The notes under the pieces were generated by a model, which had not been told where the DNA came from, ran no database searches, and was given only the letters and a program-made list of their open reading frames with translations. From positions 1-44,829 of the forward strand of contig CAYPZU010000009.1 in the NCBI GenBank assembly GCA_964415395.1: a stretch of 44,829 nucleotides of DNA. The letters are read 5' to 3'. The number at the start of each line of letters is the position of its first letter. Positions within the stretch are counted from its first letter, which is position 1. The translations under genes and the position numbers were made by a program. This stretch comes from CAYPZU01 sp964415395 (GTDB taxonomy: Bacteria > Chlamydiota > Chlamydiia > Chlamydiales > SM23-39). Below are positions 8,776 to 16,003 of the stretch, piece by piece.

Positions 8776-10587
8776 TTACGATCTGGAGTGGCGTTTCCGG
8801 TCGTTTTCGTTGAGATAGATCTTCCGGAGGCGGATGAAGTTCGGCGTCACTTCGACCAGCTCGTCGTCAGCGATATAATCGATCGCCTGCTCGAGCGTGA
8901 ATCTGCGGGGCGGGGTGAGGATGATGTTCTCATCGCTGCCGGCCGCGCGGATGTTGGTGAGCTGCTTCGCCTTAATCGCATTGACGACGATGTCGTTGTC
9001 CCGCGAATGCTCTCCCACGACCATCCCTTCATAGACCTCGTCGCCCGGCTTCACAAAGAGCGAGCCGCGTTCCTGGAGGTTGAAGAGGGCGTAGCCGTTG
9101 GCTTTGCCTGGGCTGTTCGAGATCAGAACGCCGCGGGATCTGCCGGCCATTTCCCCTTTCCAGGGAGCGAACGTCTCGAAGATCGAGGTGAGGACGCCAA
9201 GACCTGAAGTGCGGGTCAGGAAGTCGTTCCGGTAGCCCATGAGGCCGCGGGTCGGGACGAGGAACTGCATCGTGGTGAGGCCGTGCTCGGAAGTCTCGAG
9301 CGAGCGCATTTCGCCTTTGCGCCGCGACAGGTCTTCGATGACGGTGCCGGAGAAGTTTTCGGGGACTTCGACGTGGACCCGCTCCATTGGCTCCATCAGA
9401 ACGCCGTCCACTTCTTTCGTGATGACTTTGGGCTTCGAGAGAGCGATCTCGAAGTCTTCGCGACGCATCGTCTCGATGAGAACAGCCAGGTGGAGCTCGC
9501 CTCTGCCGCAGACGCGGATCGCGTCGTCGCGGATTTCCTCGATCTTGAGGGAGATGTTGGCTCTCCGCTCTTTCTGGAGTCTTTCGCGGAGTTTATTCAT
9601 CGTGATGTGTTTGCCGTCTTTGCCGGCGAACGGACTGGTGTTGACCAGGAATTCGACCGATACGGTTGGCTCAGCCAGTGTGATCGGCGGAAGCTGGACG
9701 ACTTGGTCCGGAGCGCAAAGGGTGTCGCCGATCTCCACTTCGGGGATGCCGGAAATAGAGACGATGTCGCCGGCGCCGGCGTCATCCACTTCGACTTTCT
9801 TGAGGCCGAGGTGTCCTTCAAGGCGGACGATTTTGTGGGTCGAGTGGTTCCCGTTCCGGTCGACGCGGGTGAGCATCTGTCCTTTGGCGATTTTCCCTTC
9901 GAGAATCCGGCCGCACGCCTGTCTGCCCACGTATTCGTCGTAGGAGAGGGTGGCCGCCTGCATGAGGAACGGGAGGTCGAGGTTTCCGCTTGGAGCCGGA
10001 GCCGCTTTCAGAACCAGGTCGAAGAGAGGCATCAGGTCTTTGGGGGTGTCGCCGATCTTTTCGATCGCGTAGCCGTTGAAGCCCGAGGCGTAGATGTACG
10101 GGAAGTCGAGCTGTTCGTCGTTCGCTCCGAGCTCCATAAAGAGATCGAAGGCGAGATTGAGCGCCCGGTCGGGGTTTGCGTGGGGGCGGTCGATCTTGTT
10201 CAGGACGACGATCGGCCTCAGGCCCATTTTGAGGGCTTGCGAGAGGACGAAGCGGGTCTGCGGCATCGGCCCTTCCTGGGCGTCGATGAGGAGGAGAACC
10301 GAGTTGACCATCCCGAGAACCCGCTCCACCTCGCCTGAAAAGTCGGCGTGGCCGGGGGTGTCGATGATGTTGATCTTGAAATCTTTGTAGTAGACGCAGG
10401 TGTGCTTGGCGAAAATAGTGATTCCGCGCTCCCGCTCCTGGTCGAAGCTGTCCATGACCCGTTCAGGGATCTTTTCGTGTTCGCGGAAAATGTTCGATTG
10501 TTTCAGAAGATTATCGAGCAGGGTCGTTTTGCCGTGGTCGATGTGGGCGATGATCGCGATATTGCGGATTTTTTTTGGGTCGTACAC
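8776..10587 (-). CDS. typA: TypA/BipA ribosome-binding translational GTPase
   Basis: This is a 603-residue EF-G-like GTPase of the TypA/BipA family, which binds the 70S ribosome and supports 50S assembly and stress adaptation. The G1 loop 'AHIDHGKTTLLD' is at residues 14-25, followed by 'ERERGITI', the G3 motif 'DTPGHADFSGEVERVL' and the G4 motif 'NKIDRP'. The C-terminal half has the BipA-specific 'RGLMGYRNDFLTRTSGLG' and 'GVLISNSPGKANGYALFNLQERG' segments. The length matches the family (about 600-615). It starts with ATG, 108 bases from the divergent mgtE, so the two genes share a short AT-rich promoter region. The hairpin downstream may end most of its transcript. Confidence 0.97.
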   Translation of the reverse strand: MYDPKKIRNIAIIAHIDHGKTTLLDNLLKQSNIFREHEKIPERVMDSFDQERERGITIFAKHTCVYYKDFKINIIDTPGHADFSGEVERVLGMVNSVLLLIDAQEGPMPQTRFVLSQALKMGLRPIVVLNKIDRPHANPDRALNLAFDLFMELGANDEQLDFPYIYASGFNGYAIEKIGDTPKDLMPLFDLVLKAAPAPSGNLDLPFLMQAATLSYDEYVGRQACGRILEGKIAKGQMLTRVDRNGNHSTHKIVRLEGHLGLKKVEVDDAGAGDIVSISGIPEVEIGDTLCAPDQVVQLPPITLAEPTVSVEFLVNTSPFAGKDGKHITMNKLRERLQKERRANISLKIEEIRDDAIRVCGRGELHLAVLIETMRREDFEIALSKPKVITKEVDGVLMEPMERVHVEVPENFSGTVIEDLSRRKGEMRSLETSEHGLTTMQFLVPTRGLMGYRNDFLTRTSGLGVLTSIFETFAPWKGEMAGRSRGVLISNSPGKANGYALFNLQERGSLFVKPGDEVYEGMVVGEHSRDNDIVVNAIKAKQLTNIRAAGSDENIILTPPRRFTLEQAIDYIADDELVEVTPNFIRLRKIYLNENDRKRHSRS

Positions 10588-10695
10588 AGTTTCTCGATTT
10601 GTTAATTTGGGATTGACTGAAAGTTTAAGAGATAAACAATTTAATTTCTAGGGGAAAAGCTTGCTATTAAGCTCAAAAATGGCCTATCATCCTCT
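10588..10695. promoter_or_regulatory. Divergent promoter region between typA and mgtE
   Basis: This 108-base AT-rich spacer separates divergent genes. For mgtE a TTGCTA at 10661-10666 and a TATCAT at 10685-10690, spaced by 18 bases, look like a sigma-70-type promoter. The -10 box ends only five bases before the ATG at 10696, so the transcript would be leaderless or nearly so. No clear promoter for typA was resolved by eye. Confidence 0.4.
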
Positions 10696-12162
10696 ATGAT
10701 GGAAAGCCATACAAGCGAAGAATTGGAAGACAAGAGCGAAGGGCTCCCCGTACTTGAATCGAAGACGGGGCGGATCGACGATTTGCTCAAAGAAAAGCTC
10801 GAAAAGGCTTTTCATAAACAGACTTCGAAGGTGCGCCTTCACGATATCGCCAAAATCGCCTGCGAGCATTCTCCCATCGACCTCGCTTACGCGGCCTCCC
10901 ACCTGCCTCCGAATGTCCGCCCTGTCCTCTATGAAAACCTTCCCAACCGCGACGCGAAAATCAAATTCCTTGTCAACACCGACAGCGATACCCGCCTGGC
11001 TCTTTTCCGCCAGCTCGACGATCTCGAATTGAAGAAAATATTTGAAAGAGTCCCGACAGACGAAGCCGTCTGGCTGATCGAGGATATGCCCGAAAGGCGC
11101 TTCCGCCGGCTCATGGAAGTGATCGACTCGAAGAAAGCGAGCCGGATCCGCGAGCTGAAAAAGCACGACCGGAAGAGCGCCGGACGCCTCATGACGTCGG
11201 AGTTTTTCGCCTTCACGATGGACATGACCATCGGCGAGGCCGCCGCCTACATCCGCGACAACCCGCGCATCGATTTCACGAAGGGGATTTTCATCCTCAA
11301 CCACGCAGGCGAGCTGCAGGGCTACGTCCCTGCCCGCAACATGATGATCAACCCTCCCAGCGCCCCCTTGCGCCAGGTGATGCGCCCCGTCCTCCACAAA
11401 GTGACGGCCGACGCCACCCGCGAAGAGGTGATCGACATCGTCGAGCGCTATAAGATCGCCTCCCTTCCCGTCGTCGACATCGACAACTATCTCGTCGGCG
11501 TGATCGCCCATGAAGACGTCGTCGAGGCGATGGAGGATCTTGCGGACGAGACGATCGCCCGGATGGCGGGAACGAACGGAAAATTCACTTCCCACGATCC
11601 CATCCTCCGCCGTTTTCTCACCCGAGCCCCCTGGCTCGTCGTGACCCTTTTAGCCGGCCTCATCAACGTCGGCGTCATGTCTTCCTTCCAGAAGCATGAA
11701 GGGGGAGTGCTCACTTTCGCCCTCTTTTTCGTCCCTCTCATCACTGGAATGTCGGGAAATATCGGCCTGCAGTGCAGCACCGTTCTGATCCGCATCATGG
11801 CGATCGGAGGGCTGTCCGTAGGAAGCCGCAAGGAAACAATCGTCAAAGAGCTGTGCAGCGGATTTTTTACGGGCGCCATCTTCGGCGTCGGCGTCGGCCT
11901 GATCGTCTACATGCTCGATTTCATGAGCGGCGGATCGCTGGGCACTTCGCCGCCAGGCGCAGTGGCCGCGATTGTCGGCATCGGTCTTGTCGGAGGCTGC
12001 TTCGCGGGGACGCTTCTCGGCGTCTTTTCCCCTCTCTTTTTCGCCCGGATCGGCGTCGATCCCGCCATCTCCGCAGGTCCCATCGTCACCGCCTTCAACG
12101 ATTTCCTCTCGATGACCATCTACTTTGTCATCGCCTGGGGCGTCTCTAATATCTTTTTTTAG
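10696..12162 (+). CDS. mgtE: MgtE-type Mg2+ channel/transporter
   Basis: The 488-residue protein has the MgtE architecture. There is an N-terminal superhelical domain (about residues 20-155, with 'DIAKIACEHSPIDLAYAASHLP' and 'FERVPTDEAVWLIEDMP'), and a pair of CBS domains (about 160-290, ending near 'VVDIDNYLVGVIAHEDVVEAME'). A five-helix membrane domain follows from 'RAPWLVVTLLAGLINVGVMSSF'. The pore signature is present as 'VPLITGMSGNIGLQCST', close to the usual GMGGNAGxQ. MgtE conducts Mg2+ into the cytoplasm and closes when the CBS domains bind Mg2+. Two adjacent ATGs (10696 and 10699) are possible starts. As I recall, C. trachomatis also has mgtE (CT194) near gyrB, which supports the chlamydial assignment. 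Confidence 0.93.
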   Translation: MMESHTSEELEDKSEGLPVLESKTGRIDDLLKEKLEKAFHKQTSKVRLHDIAKIACEHSPIDLAYAASHLPPNVRPVLYENLPNRDAKIKFLVNTDSDTRLALFRQLDDLELKKIFERVPTDEAVWLIEDMPERRFRRLMEVIDSKKASRIRELKKHDRKSAGRLMTSEFFAFTMDMTIGEAAAYIRDNPRIDFTKGIFILNHAGELQGYVPARNMMINPPSAPLRQVMRPVLHKVTADATREEVIDIVERYKIASLPVVDIDNYLVGVIAHEDVVEAMEDLADETIARMAGTNGKFTSHDPILRRFLTRAPWLVVTLLAGLINVGVMSSFQKHEGGVLTFALFFVPLITGMSGNIGLQCSTVLIRIMAIGGLSVGSRKETIVKELCSGFFTGAIFGVGVGLIVYMLDFMSGGSLGTSPPGAVAAIVGIGLVGGCFAGTLLGVFSPLFFARIGVDPAISAGPIVTAFNDFLSMTIYFVIAWGVSNIFF

Positions 12163-12217
12163 TCTTTACTATTTCGCCACGCATCCTTAAGATTCGCGCT
12201 TCAAATTAGGAGTCATT

Positions 12218-12877
12218 ATGGCAGCAGTATTAAGAGAATCGTCTTTTGTCCGCGGCGCAAATACCAACGTCGATTTTCAGCAATTGAGCCCTAGATCGAA
12301 ACAGACCAATCCCCGATGCGTTCAGTGCGGGAATGATTTTGCAAATGCAGACAAAGTCCACCGATTGGCTTGCGGCCACATAGGGCATAGAAATCCCTGT
12401 TTAAATCCTCTGTTTAAATCGGGCCAATTGGTGATTCGAGCCGATGCCAGGGTCGAGAGAGAAATCGTCGAAGGGGGAGAGGATGTAAACCGTTTGGAAA
12501 TCGGTCAGGTCGATTTCGCTATAGAGCGGGCTTGTCAAAACGGCGCATGCCGCCAGCCGATCGAACTCAACCAGGAAAATATTCAAAGAGCCGATCGGCT
12601 TCATCGGCAAATTCGCGCGCTGAATGAGCCGGAAAGATTTAATTTCATGTTTCAGAAAGCGCATGCTCCCGATGGGATGGCGGATTTGGAATTGGTGAGA
12701 GAGTATGTGTGTACTTTTTCAGACGATGAGCGGTCGCTTCTTAAATTAGAAGCAGACCAGAAACAGACAGACGCAATTTTGAATTGCTGCGAGAAGGTTT
12801 TCAAACGAGCGATTATTGGAATTGTTGCTGTTATTGGGGCTGCCGCTATGGCCGAGGTCTATTTTAACTCCCGGTAA
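12218..12877 (+). CDS. RING-H2-like membrane protein, candidate host-directed effector
   Basis: This 219-residue protein has no assigned function. Residues 34-111 contain eight potential zinc ligands in the order expected for a RING-H2 finger: C34-x2-C37-x14-C52-x-H54-x2-H57-x3-C61-x44-C106-x4-C111. The segments 'RLACGHIGHRNPCLNPLF' and 'GACRQPIE' resemble the eukaryotic 'L.CGH.FH..CL' and 'C..CR.PI' parts of RING E3 ligases. The spacing deviates slightly (x3 and x4 where x2 is usual). A hydrophobic stretch at about 197-213 could anchor the C-terminus in a membrane. AGGAG lies ahead of the ATG. RING proteins are rare in bacteria and are mostly injected E3 ubiquitin ligases, so a host-directed role is plausible but inferred. 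The gene sits between mgtE and the DUF721 gene. Confidence 0.7.
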   Translation: MAAVLRESSFVRGANTNVDFQQLSPRSKQTNPRCVQCGNDFANADKVHRLACGHIGHRNPCLNPLFKSGQLVIRADARVEREIVEGGEDVNRLEIGQVDFAIERACQNGACRQPIELNQENIQRADRLHRQIRALNEPERFNFMFQKAHAPDGMADLELVREYVCTFSDDERSLLKLEADQKQTDAILNCCEKVFKRAIIGIVAVIGAAAMAEVYFNSR

Positions 12878-12879
12878 AT

Positions 12880-13002
12880 TTAATAGGCGTCCTTGATGTT
12901 GGCGTCGCCGCCGAAGAAATGGGAGTTAAGATCGGGCTGAAAACAGGGGGCTAGAATGGGACCGCCGTATTCAGCCCGCTCGACCGCGGCGTAGACTTCC
13001 CG
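12880..13002 (-). pseudogene. 3' remnant of an unidentified minus-strand gene
   Basis: On the minus strand the frame ending in TAA at 12882-12880 reads 'REVYAAVERAEYGGPILAPC', followed by 'FQPDLNSHFFGGDANIKDAY'. This looks like a protein C-terminus of about 40 residues and has the GC-rich composition of local coding DNA, unlike the AT-rich intergenic sequence to its right. A TGA lies in frame just upstream and there is no start codon, so only a fragment remains. I could not assign it to a family. It is convergent with the RING-like gene, with three bases between the two stop codons. Confidence 0.4.
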
Positions 13003-13160
13003 TCACTTCGATATTCTGAAAATAAGCGTTCGTATATCATCGAAAATCTTTACTAGGATAGGTTCATCGGCGTCAACGCTCTAAACTTAAGTAAAAATTT
13101 CTTTAGAAAAACGGTTTTCTTAATCCTTGCCGATTTACTCAAGGTGAACTATAGTCCTGT
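13003..13160. promoter_or_regulatory. Promoter region upstream of the DUF721-gyrB-gyrA genes
   Basis: This is an AT-rich non-coding stretch. A good sigma-70-type promoter is visible: TTGCCG at 13127-13132, a 17-base spacer and TATAGT at 13150-13155. Transcription should start near 13162, at or just past the ATG at 13161, which favours the in-frame ATG at 13185 as the true start. The promoter probably serves DUF721, gyrB and gyrA together. The rest of the stretch shows nothing recognisable. Confidence 0.55.
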
Positions 13161-13184
13161 ATGGAGCGTAAATTTTACTCTACG

Positions 13185-13499
13185 ATGAGAACTCCCAGAA
13201 ACTATCAAGGCACGCAGAATCCGGTAAAAAAAATCTCCGATCTGCTGCCCGATATTTTAGCTGAAATCGGCAAGAAAAGAGGGGATCCTTTAGACGAAAT
13301 TACGGTTCTCTGGAACCTCCTCCTGGGCGAAAAAATGGCCCCCCTCGCAAAACCGGTTTCTTTTGCAGAAGGAGTCTTGACCGTGAAGGTAAAAAGCTCT
13401 ACTCTTTATAGTTTGCTTTGCCAGCATGAAAAACCGCGTCTTTTGAAAAAGATGCAAGAGAAATTTTCAATCCGGAATATCCTCTTCAGAATAGGATAA
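13185..13499 (+). CDS. DUF721 / DciA-like protein
   Basis: This small basic protein belongs to the DUF721 family. It is 104 residues from the ATG at 13185, or 112 from the ATG at 13161, which would lie at the predicted transcription start. The pattern 'ISDLLPDILAEI', 'ITVLWNLLLGEKMAPLAKP' and 'GVLTVKVKSSTLYSLLCQHEKPRLL' matches the KH-like core of DciA, the ancestral loader of the replicative helicase DnaB. The final 'IRNILFRIG' is also typical. A replication role fits its place just upstream of gyrB; in C. trachomatis the gene next to gyrB (CT191) is, as I recall, the same family. The gap to gyrB is 14 bases, so the two are probably co-transcribed. Helicase loading is a family-based inference, not shown by the sequence. 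Confidence 0.8.
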   Translation: MRTPRNYQGTQNPVKKISDLLPDILAEIGKKRGDPLDEITVLWNLLLGEKMAPLAKPVSFAEGVLTVKVKSSTLYSLLCQHEKPRLLKKMQEKFSIRNILFRIG

Positions 13500-13513
13500 A
13501 AAAGAGATAAGGC

Positions 13514-15994
13514 ATGACGACGATGGCTAAGGAAAAGGAATACGACGCAAGCTCGATCACCGTTTTGGAAGGACTCCAGGCGGTCCGGGAGCGTCCCGGG
13601 ATGTACATCGGGGATACCCACACAAACGGGCTCCACCAGCTGGTGTACGAAGTGGTCGACAACAGCATCGATGAAGCGCTGGCCGGCTACTGCTCCCAGA
13701 TCGTCGTGACGCTCCACGCCGACGGCGGTGTGACTGTCGAAGACGACGGTAGAGGAATCCCGATCGAGAGACACGAGAAAGAGTCGGCCAAGCAGGGGCG
13801 CGACGTCACGGCTCTCGAAGTGGTCATGACGATTCTCCACGCGGGCGGCAAATTCGACAAAGGAACCTATAAAGTCTCCGGCGGTCTGCACGGTGTAGGC
13901 GTTTCCTGCGTGAACGCTCTTTCGAAAAAGCTCGTTGCGACCGTTTGCAAAAACGGCCACGTCTATGAAATGACCTTCGAGCGCGGCAAGCCGCAAAGTC
14001 CGCTCAAGAAGCTTGGCGAAACGACAAAGCGCGGCACGAAAGTTTCTTTCTGGGCCGACGATACGATTTTCTCTGTCACGAGCTATGAATACGACATCCT
14101 CGTCAAGCGGCTGCGCGAACTGGCATTTTTAAATCGCGGCATTACGATTCTTTTTCAAGATGAAAGAGACCTGAACCGCGAAGCGGTCCGCTTCAACTAC
14201 CAGGGCGGCATCTCCTCTTTCGTTTCCTATCTGAATGAAGGGAAAATCCCTCTCTTCCCTAAACCCATCGCTTTCCACGCTGTGAAAGAGGGCCATGACG
14301 GCCCGGTCGAATTCGAAGTGGCGATGCAGTGGAACGACACCTACATCGAAAACATCTACTCGTATGTGAACAACATCTCGACGCGCCAGGGCGGAACGCA
14401 CCTCACCGGATTCTCAACTGCGCTCACCCGCGTTCTGAATAACTACATCAAAAACCACGCTCTCGTAAAAGGGGAAAAGCTTACCGTGGGCGGCGAAGAC
14501 ATGAGAGAAGGCCTCACCGCTGTCATCTCGGTCAAAGTCCCCAATCCCCAGTTCGAAGGGCAGACGAAGCAGAAACTCGGCAATAGCGAGGTTGCGGGGA
14601 TCGCCCAGATGATCGTCGGCGAAGGGCTCACCACCTATCTCGATGAAAATCCCGCGATCGCCAAGCTGATCGTTGAAAAAGCGATTATCGCGGCGCAAGC
14701 CCGCGAAGCGGCGAAAAAAGCGCGCGAGCTGACGCTTAGGAAAACGGCGCTCGACGGCGCCCGTCTTCCCGGAAAACTGGCCGACTGCCAGGAGCGCGAT
14801 CCGGAACTGTGCGAGATCTACATCGTCGAGGGAGATTCCGCCGGCGGCTCCGCAAAAATGGGGCGCGACAGAAGATTCCAGGCGATCCTTCCGATCCGCG
14901 GTAAGATCCTCAACGTTGAAAAAGCGCGCATCCAGAAAATTCTGCAGAATACCGAAGTCGGCTCGATGGTCGCCGCGCTGGGCTGCGGCATCGGCGTAGA
15001 GAATTTCAACCTCGCGAAGCTCCGCTACCACAAAATCATCATCATGACTGACGCCGACGTGGACGGTTCCCACATCCGCACTCTTCTGCTCACGTTCTTC
15101 TACCGCCACATGCCGGCTCTCGTCGAAAATAACTTCATTTACATCGCGAACCCTCCGCTCTTCAAAGTCACCCGCAAAAAGGTGAGCCAGTACATCCACT
15201 CCGAACGGGAGATGGACGAGTATCTTATGAAGCTGGGCCTGAGCGACATTCTCATCCGCAAATCGGGAGAGGAAAAGTCGTACGGCAAGGAAGAGACCGA
15301 GAAACTGATGGAGCTGATTCTCGAAGTCGAGTCGTTCATCGGCTCGATCGAGCGGAAAGGCGTTCCGTTCCGCGAGTTCGTCTCTGCGAAGAAGGAAGAT
15401 AAATATCCCCAATTCCAAACAGCGGTCGGCGACAAATATCAGTTTATCTATTCAGACGAAGAGCTCCTCAGCGTGAAGAAAGATTTCGAAACGCTGCAGA
15501 AGCAGACGCACGAAGAGACGATCGCTTCGATCCCTCCAGAAGAACTCACGGAAGAGATGCGCGCGTTTGTTCCCAAAGCGCTTCCTTTCTACGAGCTGTA
15601 CGACCCGAACCGCCTCCTGTCGCTGCTCGAAAAACTCTCCTCGTTCCATCTCAAGCTCGACCATTATCTGATCGCGAGCGGGGAACTCTTCGATGTTCTT
15701 GAAGAGGGCAGCAAATCGATCCCCGTCCACACCCTCCGCGAATTAATCGACGCTGTCCGGCAGAACGGCAGAAAGGGCGTCGAAGTCCAGCGCTACAAAG
15801 GTCTTGGCGAGATGAACGCAGATCAGCTCTGGGATACCACGATGAATCCTGCGGTCCGCACGCTCATCCGCGTCACCTTGCCCGACGCGATGGCAGCCGA
15901 CCGGATGTTCTCCATGCTGATGGGGGAAGAAGTAGAGCCCAGACGGGTCTTCATTGAAACGCACGCATTGTCTGTTAAGAACTTAGATATTTAA
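13514..15994 (+). CDS. gyrB: DNA gyrase subunit B
   Basis: This is the ATPase subunit of gyrase (826 residues; 823 if the ATG at 13523 is used). The GHKL ATP-binding domain shows 'LQAVRERPGMYIGDT', 'EVVDNSIDEALAG' and 'VEDDGRGIPI', then 'YKVSGGLHGVGVSCVNALS'. A transducer domain follows. The TOPRIM domain contains 'LCEIYIVEGDSAGGSAKMGRDR' and the metal-binding 'MTDADVDGSHIRTLLLTFFYR'. Before the final 'QRYKGLGEMNADQLWDTTM' block there is an insert of about 170 residues rich in Glu and Lys, similar in place to the one in E. coli-type GyrB. It works with GyrA to introduce negative supercoils. gyrA begins nine bases after the stop, so the pair is one operon. Confidence 0.98.
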   Translation: MTTMAKEKEYDASSITVLEGLQAVRERPGMYIGDTHTNGLHQLVYEVVDNSIDEALAGYCSQIVVTLHADGGVTVEDDGRGIPIERHEKESAKQGRDVTALEVVMTILHAGGKFDKGTYKVSGGLHGVGVSCVNALSKKLVATVCKNGHVYEMTFERGKPQSPLKKLGETTKRGTKVSFWADDTIFSVTSYEYDILVKRLRELAFLNRGITILFQDERDLNREAVRFNYQGGISSFVSYLNEGKIPLFPKPIAFHAVKEGHDGPVEFEVAMQWNDTYIENIYSYVNNISTRQGGTHLTGFSTALTRVLNNYIKNHALVKGEKLTVGGEDMREGLTAVISVKVPNPQFEGQTKQKLGNSEVAGIAQMIVGEGLTTYLDENPAIAKLIVEKAIIAAQAREAAKKARELTLRKTALDGARLPGKLADCQERDPELCEIYIVEGDSAGGSAKMGRDRRFQAILPIRGKILNVEKARIQKILQNTEVGSMVAALGCGIGVENFNLAKLRYHKIIIMTDADVDGSHIRTLLLTFFYRHMPALVENNFIYIANPPLFKVTRKKVSQYIHSEREMDEYLMKLGLSDILIRKSGEEKSYGKEETEKLMELILEVESFIGSIERKGVPFREFVSAKKEDKYPQFQTAVGDKYQFIYSDEELLSVKKDFETLQKQTHEETIASIPPEELTEEMRAFVPKALPFYELYDPNRLLSLLEKLSSFHLKLDHYLIASGELFDVLEEGSKSIPVHTLRELIDAVRQNGRKGVEVQRYKGLGEMNADQLWDTTMNPAVRTLIRVTLPDAMAADRMFSMLMGEEVEPRRVFIETHALSVKNLDI

Positions 15995-16003
15995 AAGGTC
16001 TGC

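Noticed and set aside
10656..10672. AGCTT/AAGCT hairpin upstream of mgtE
   Set aside because: The stem is only five base pairs and lies across the probable -35 box; too weak to call.
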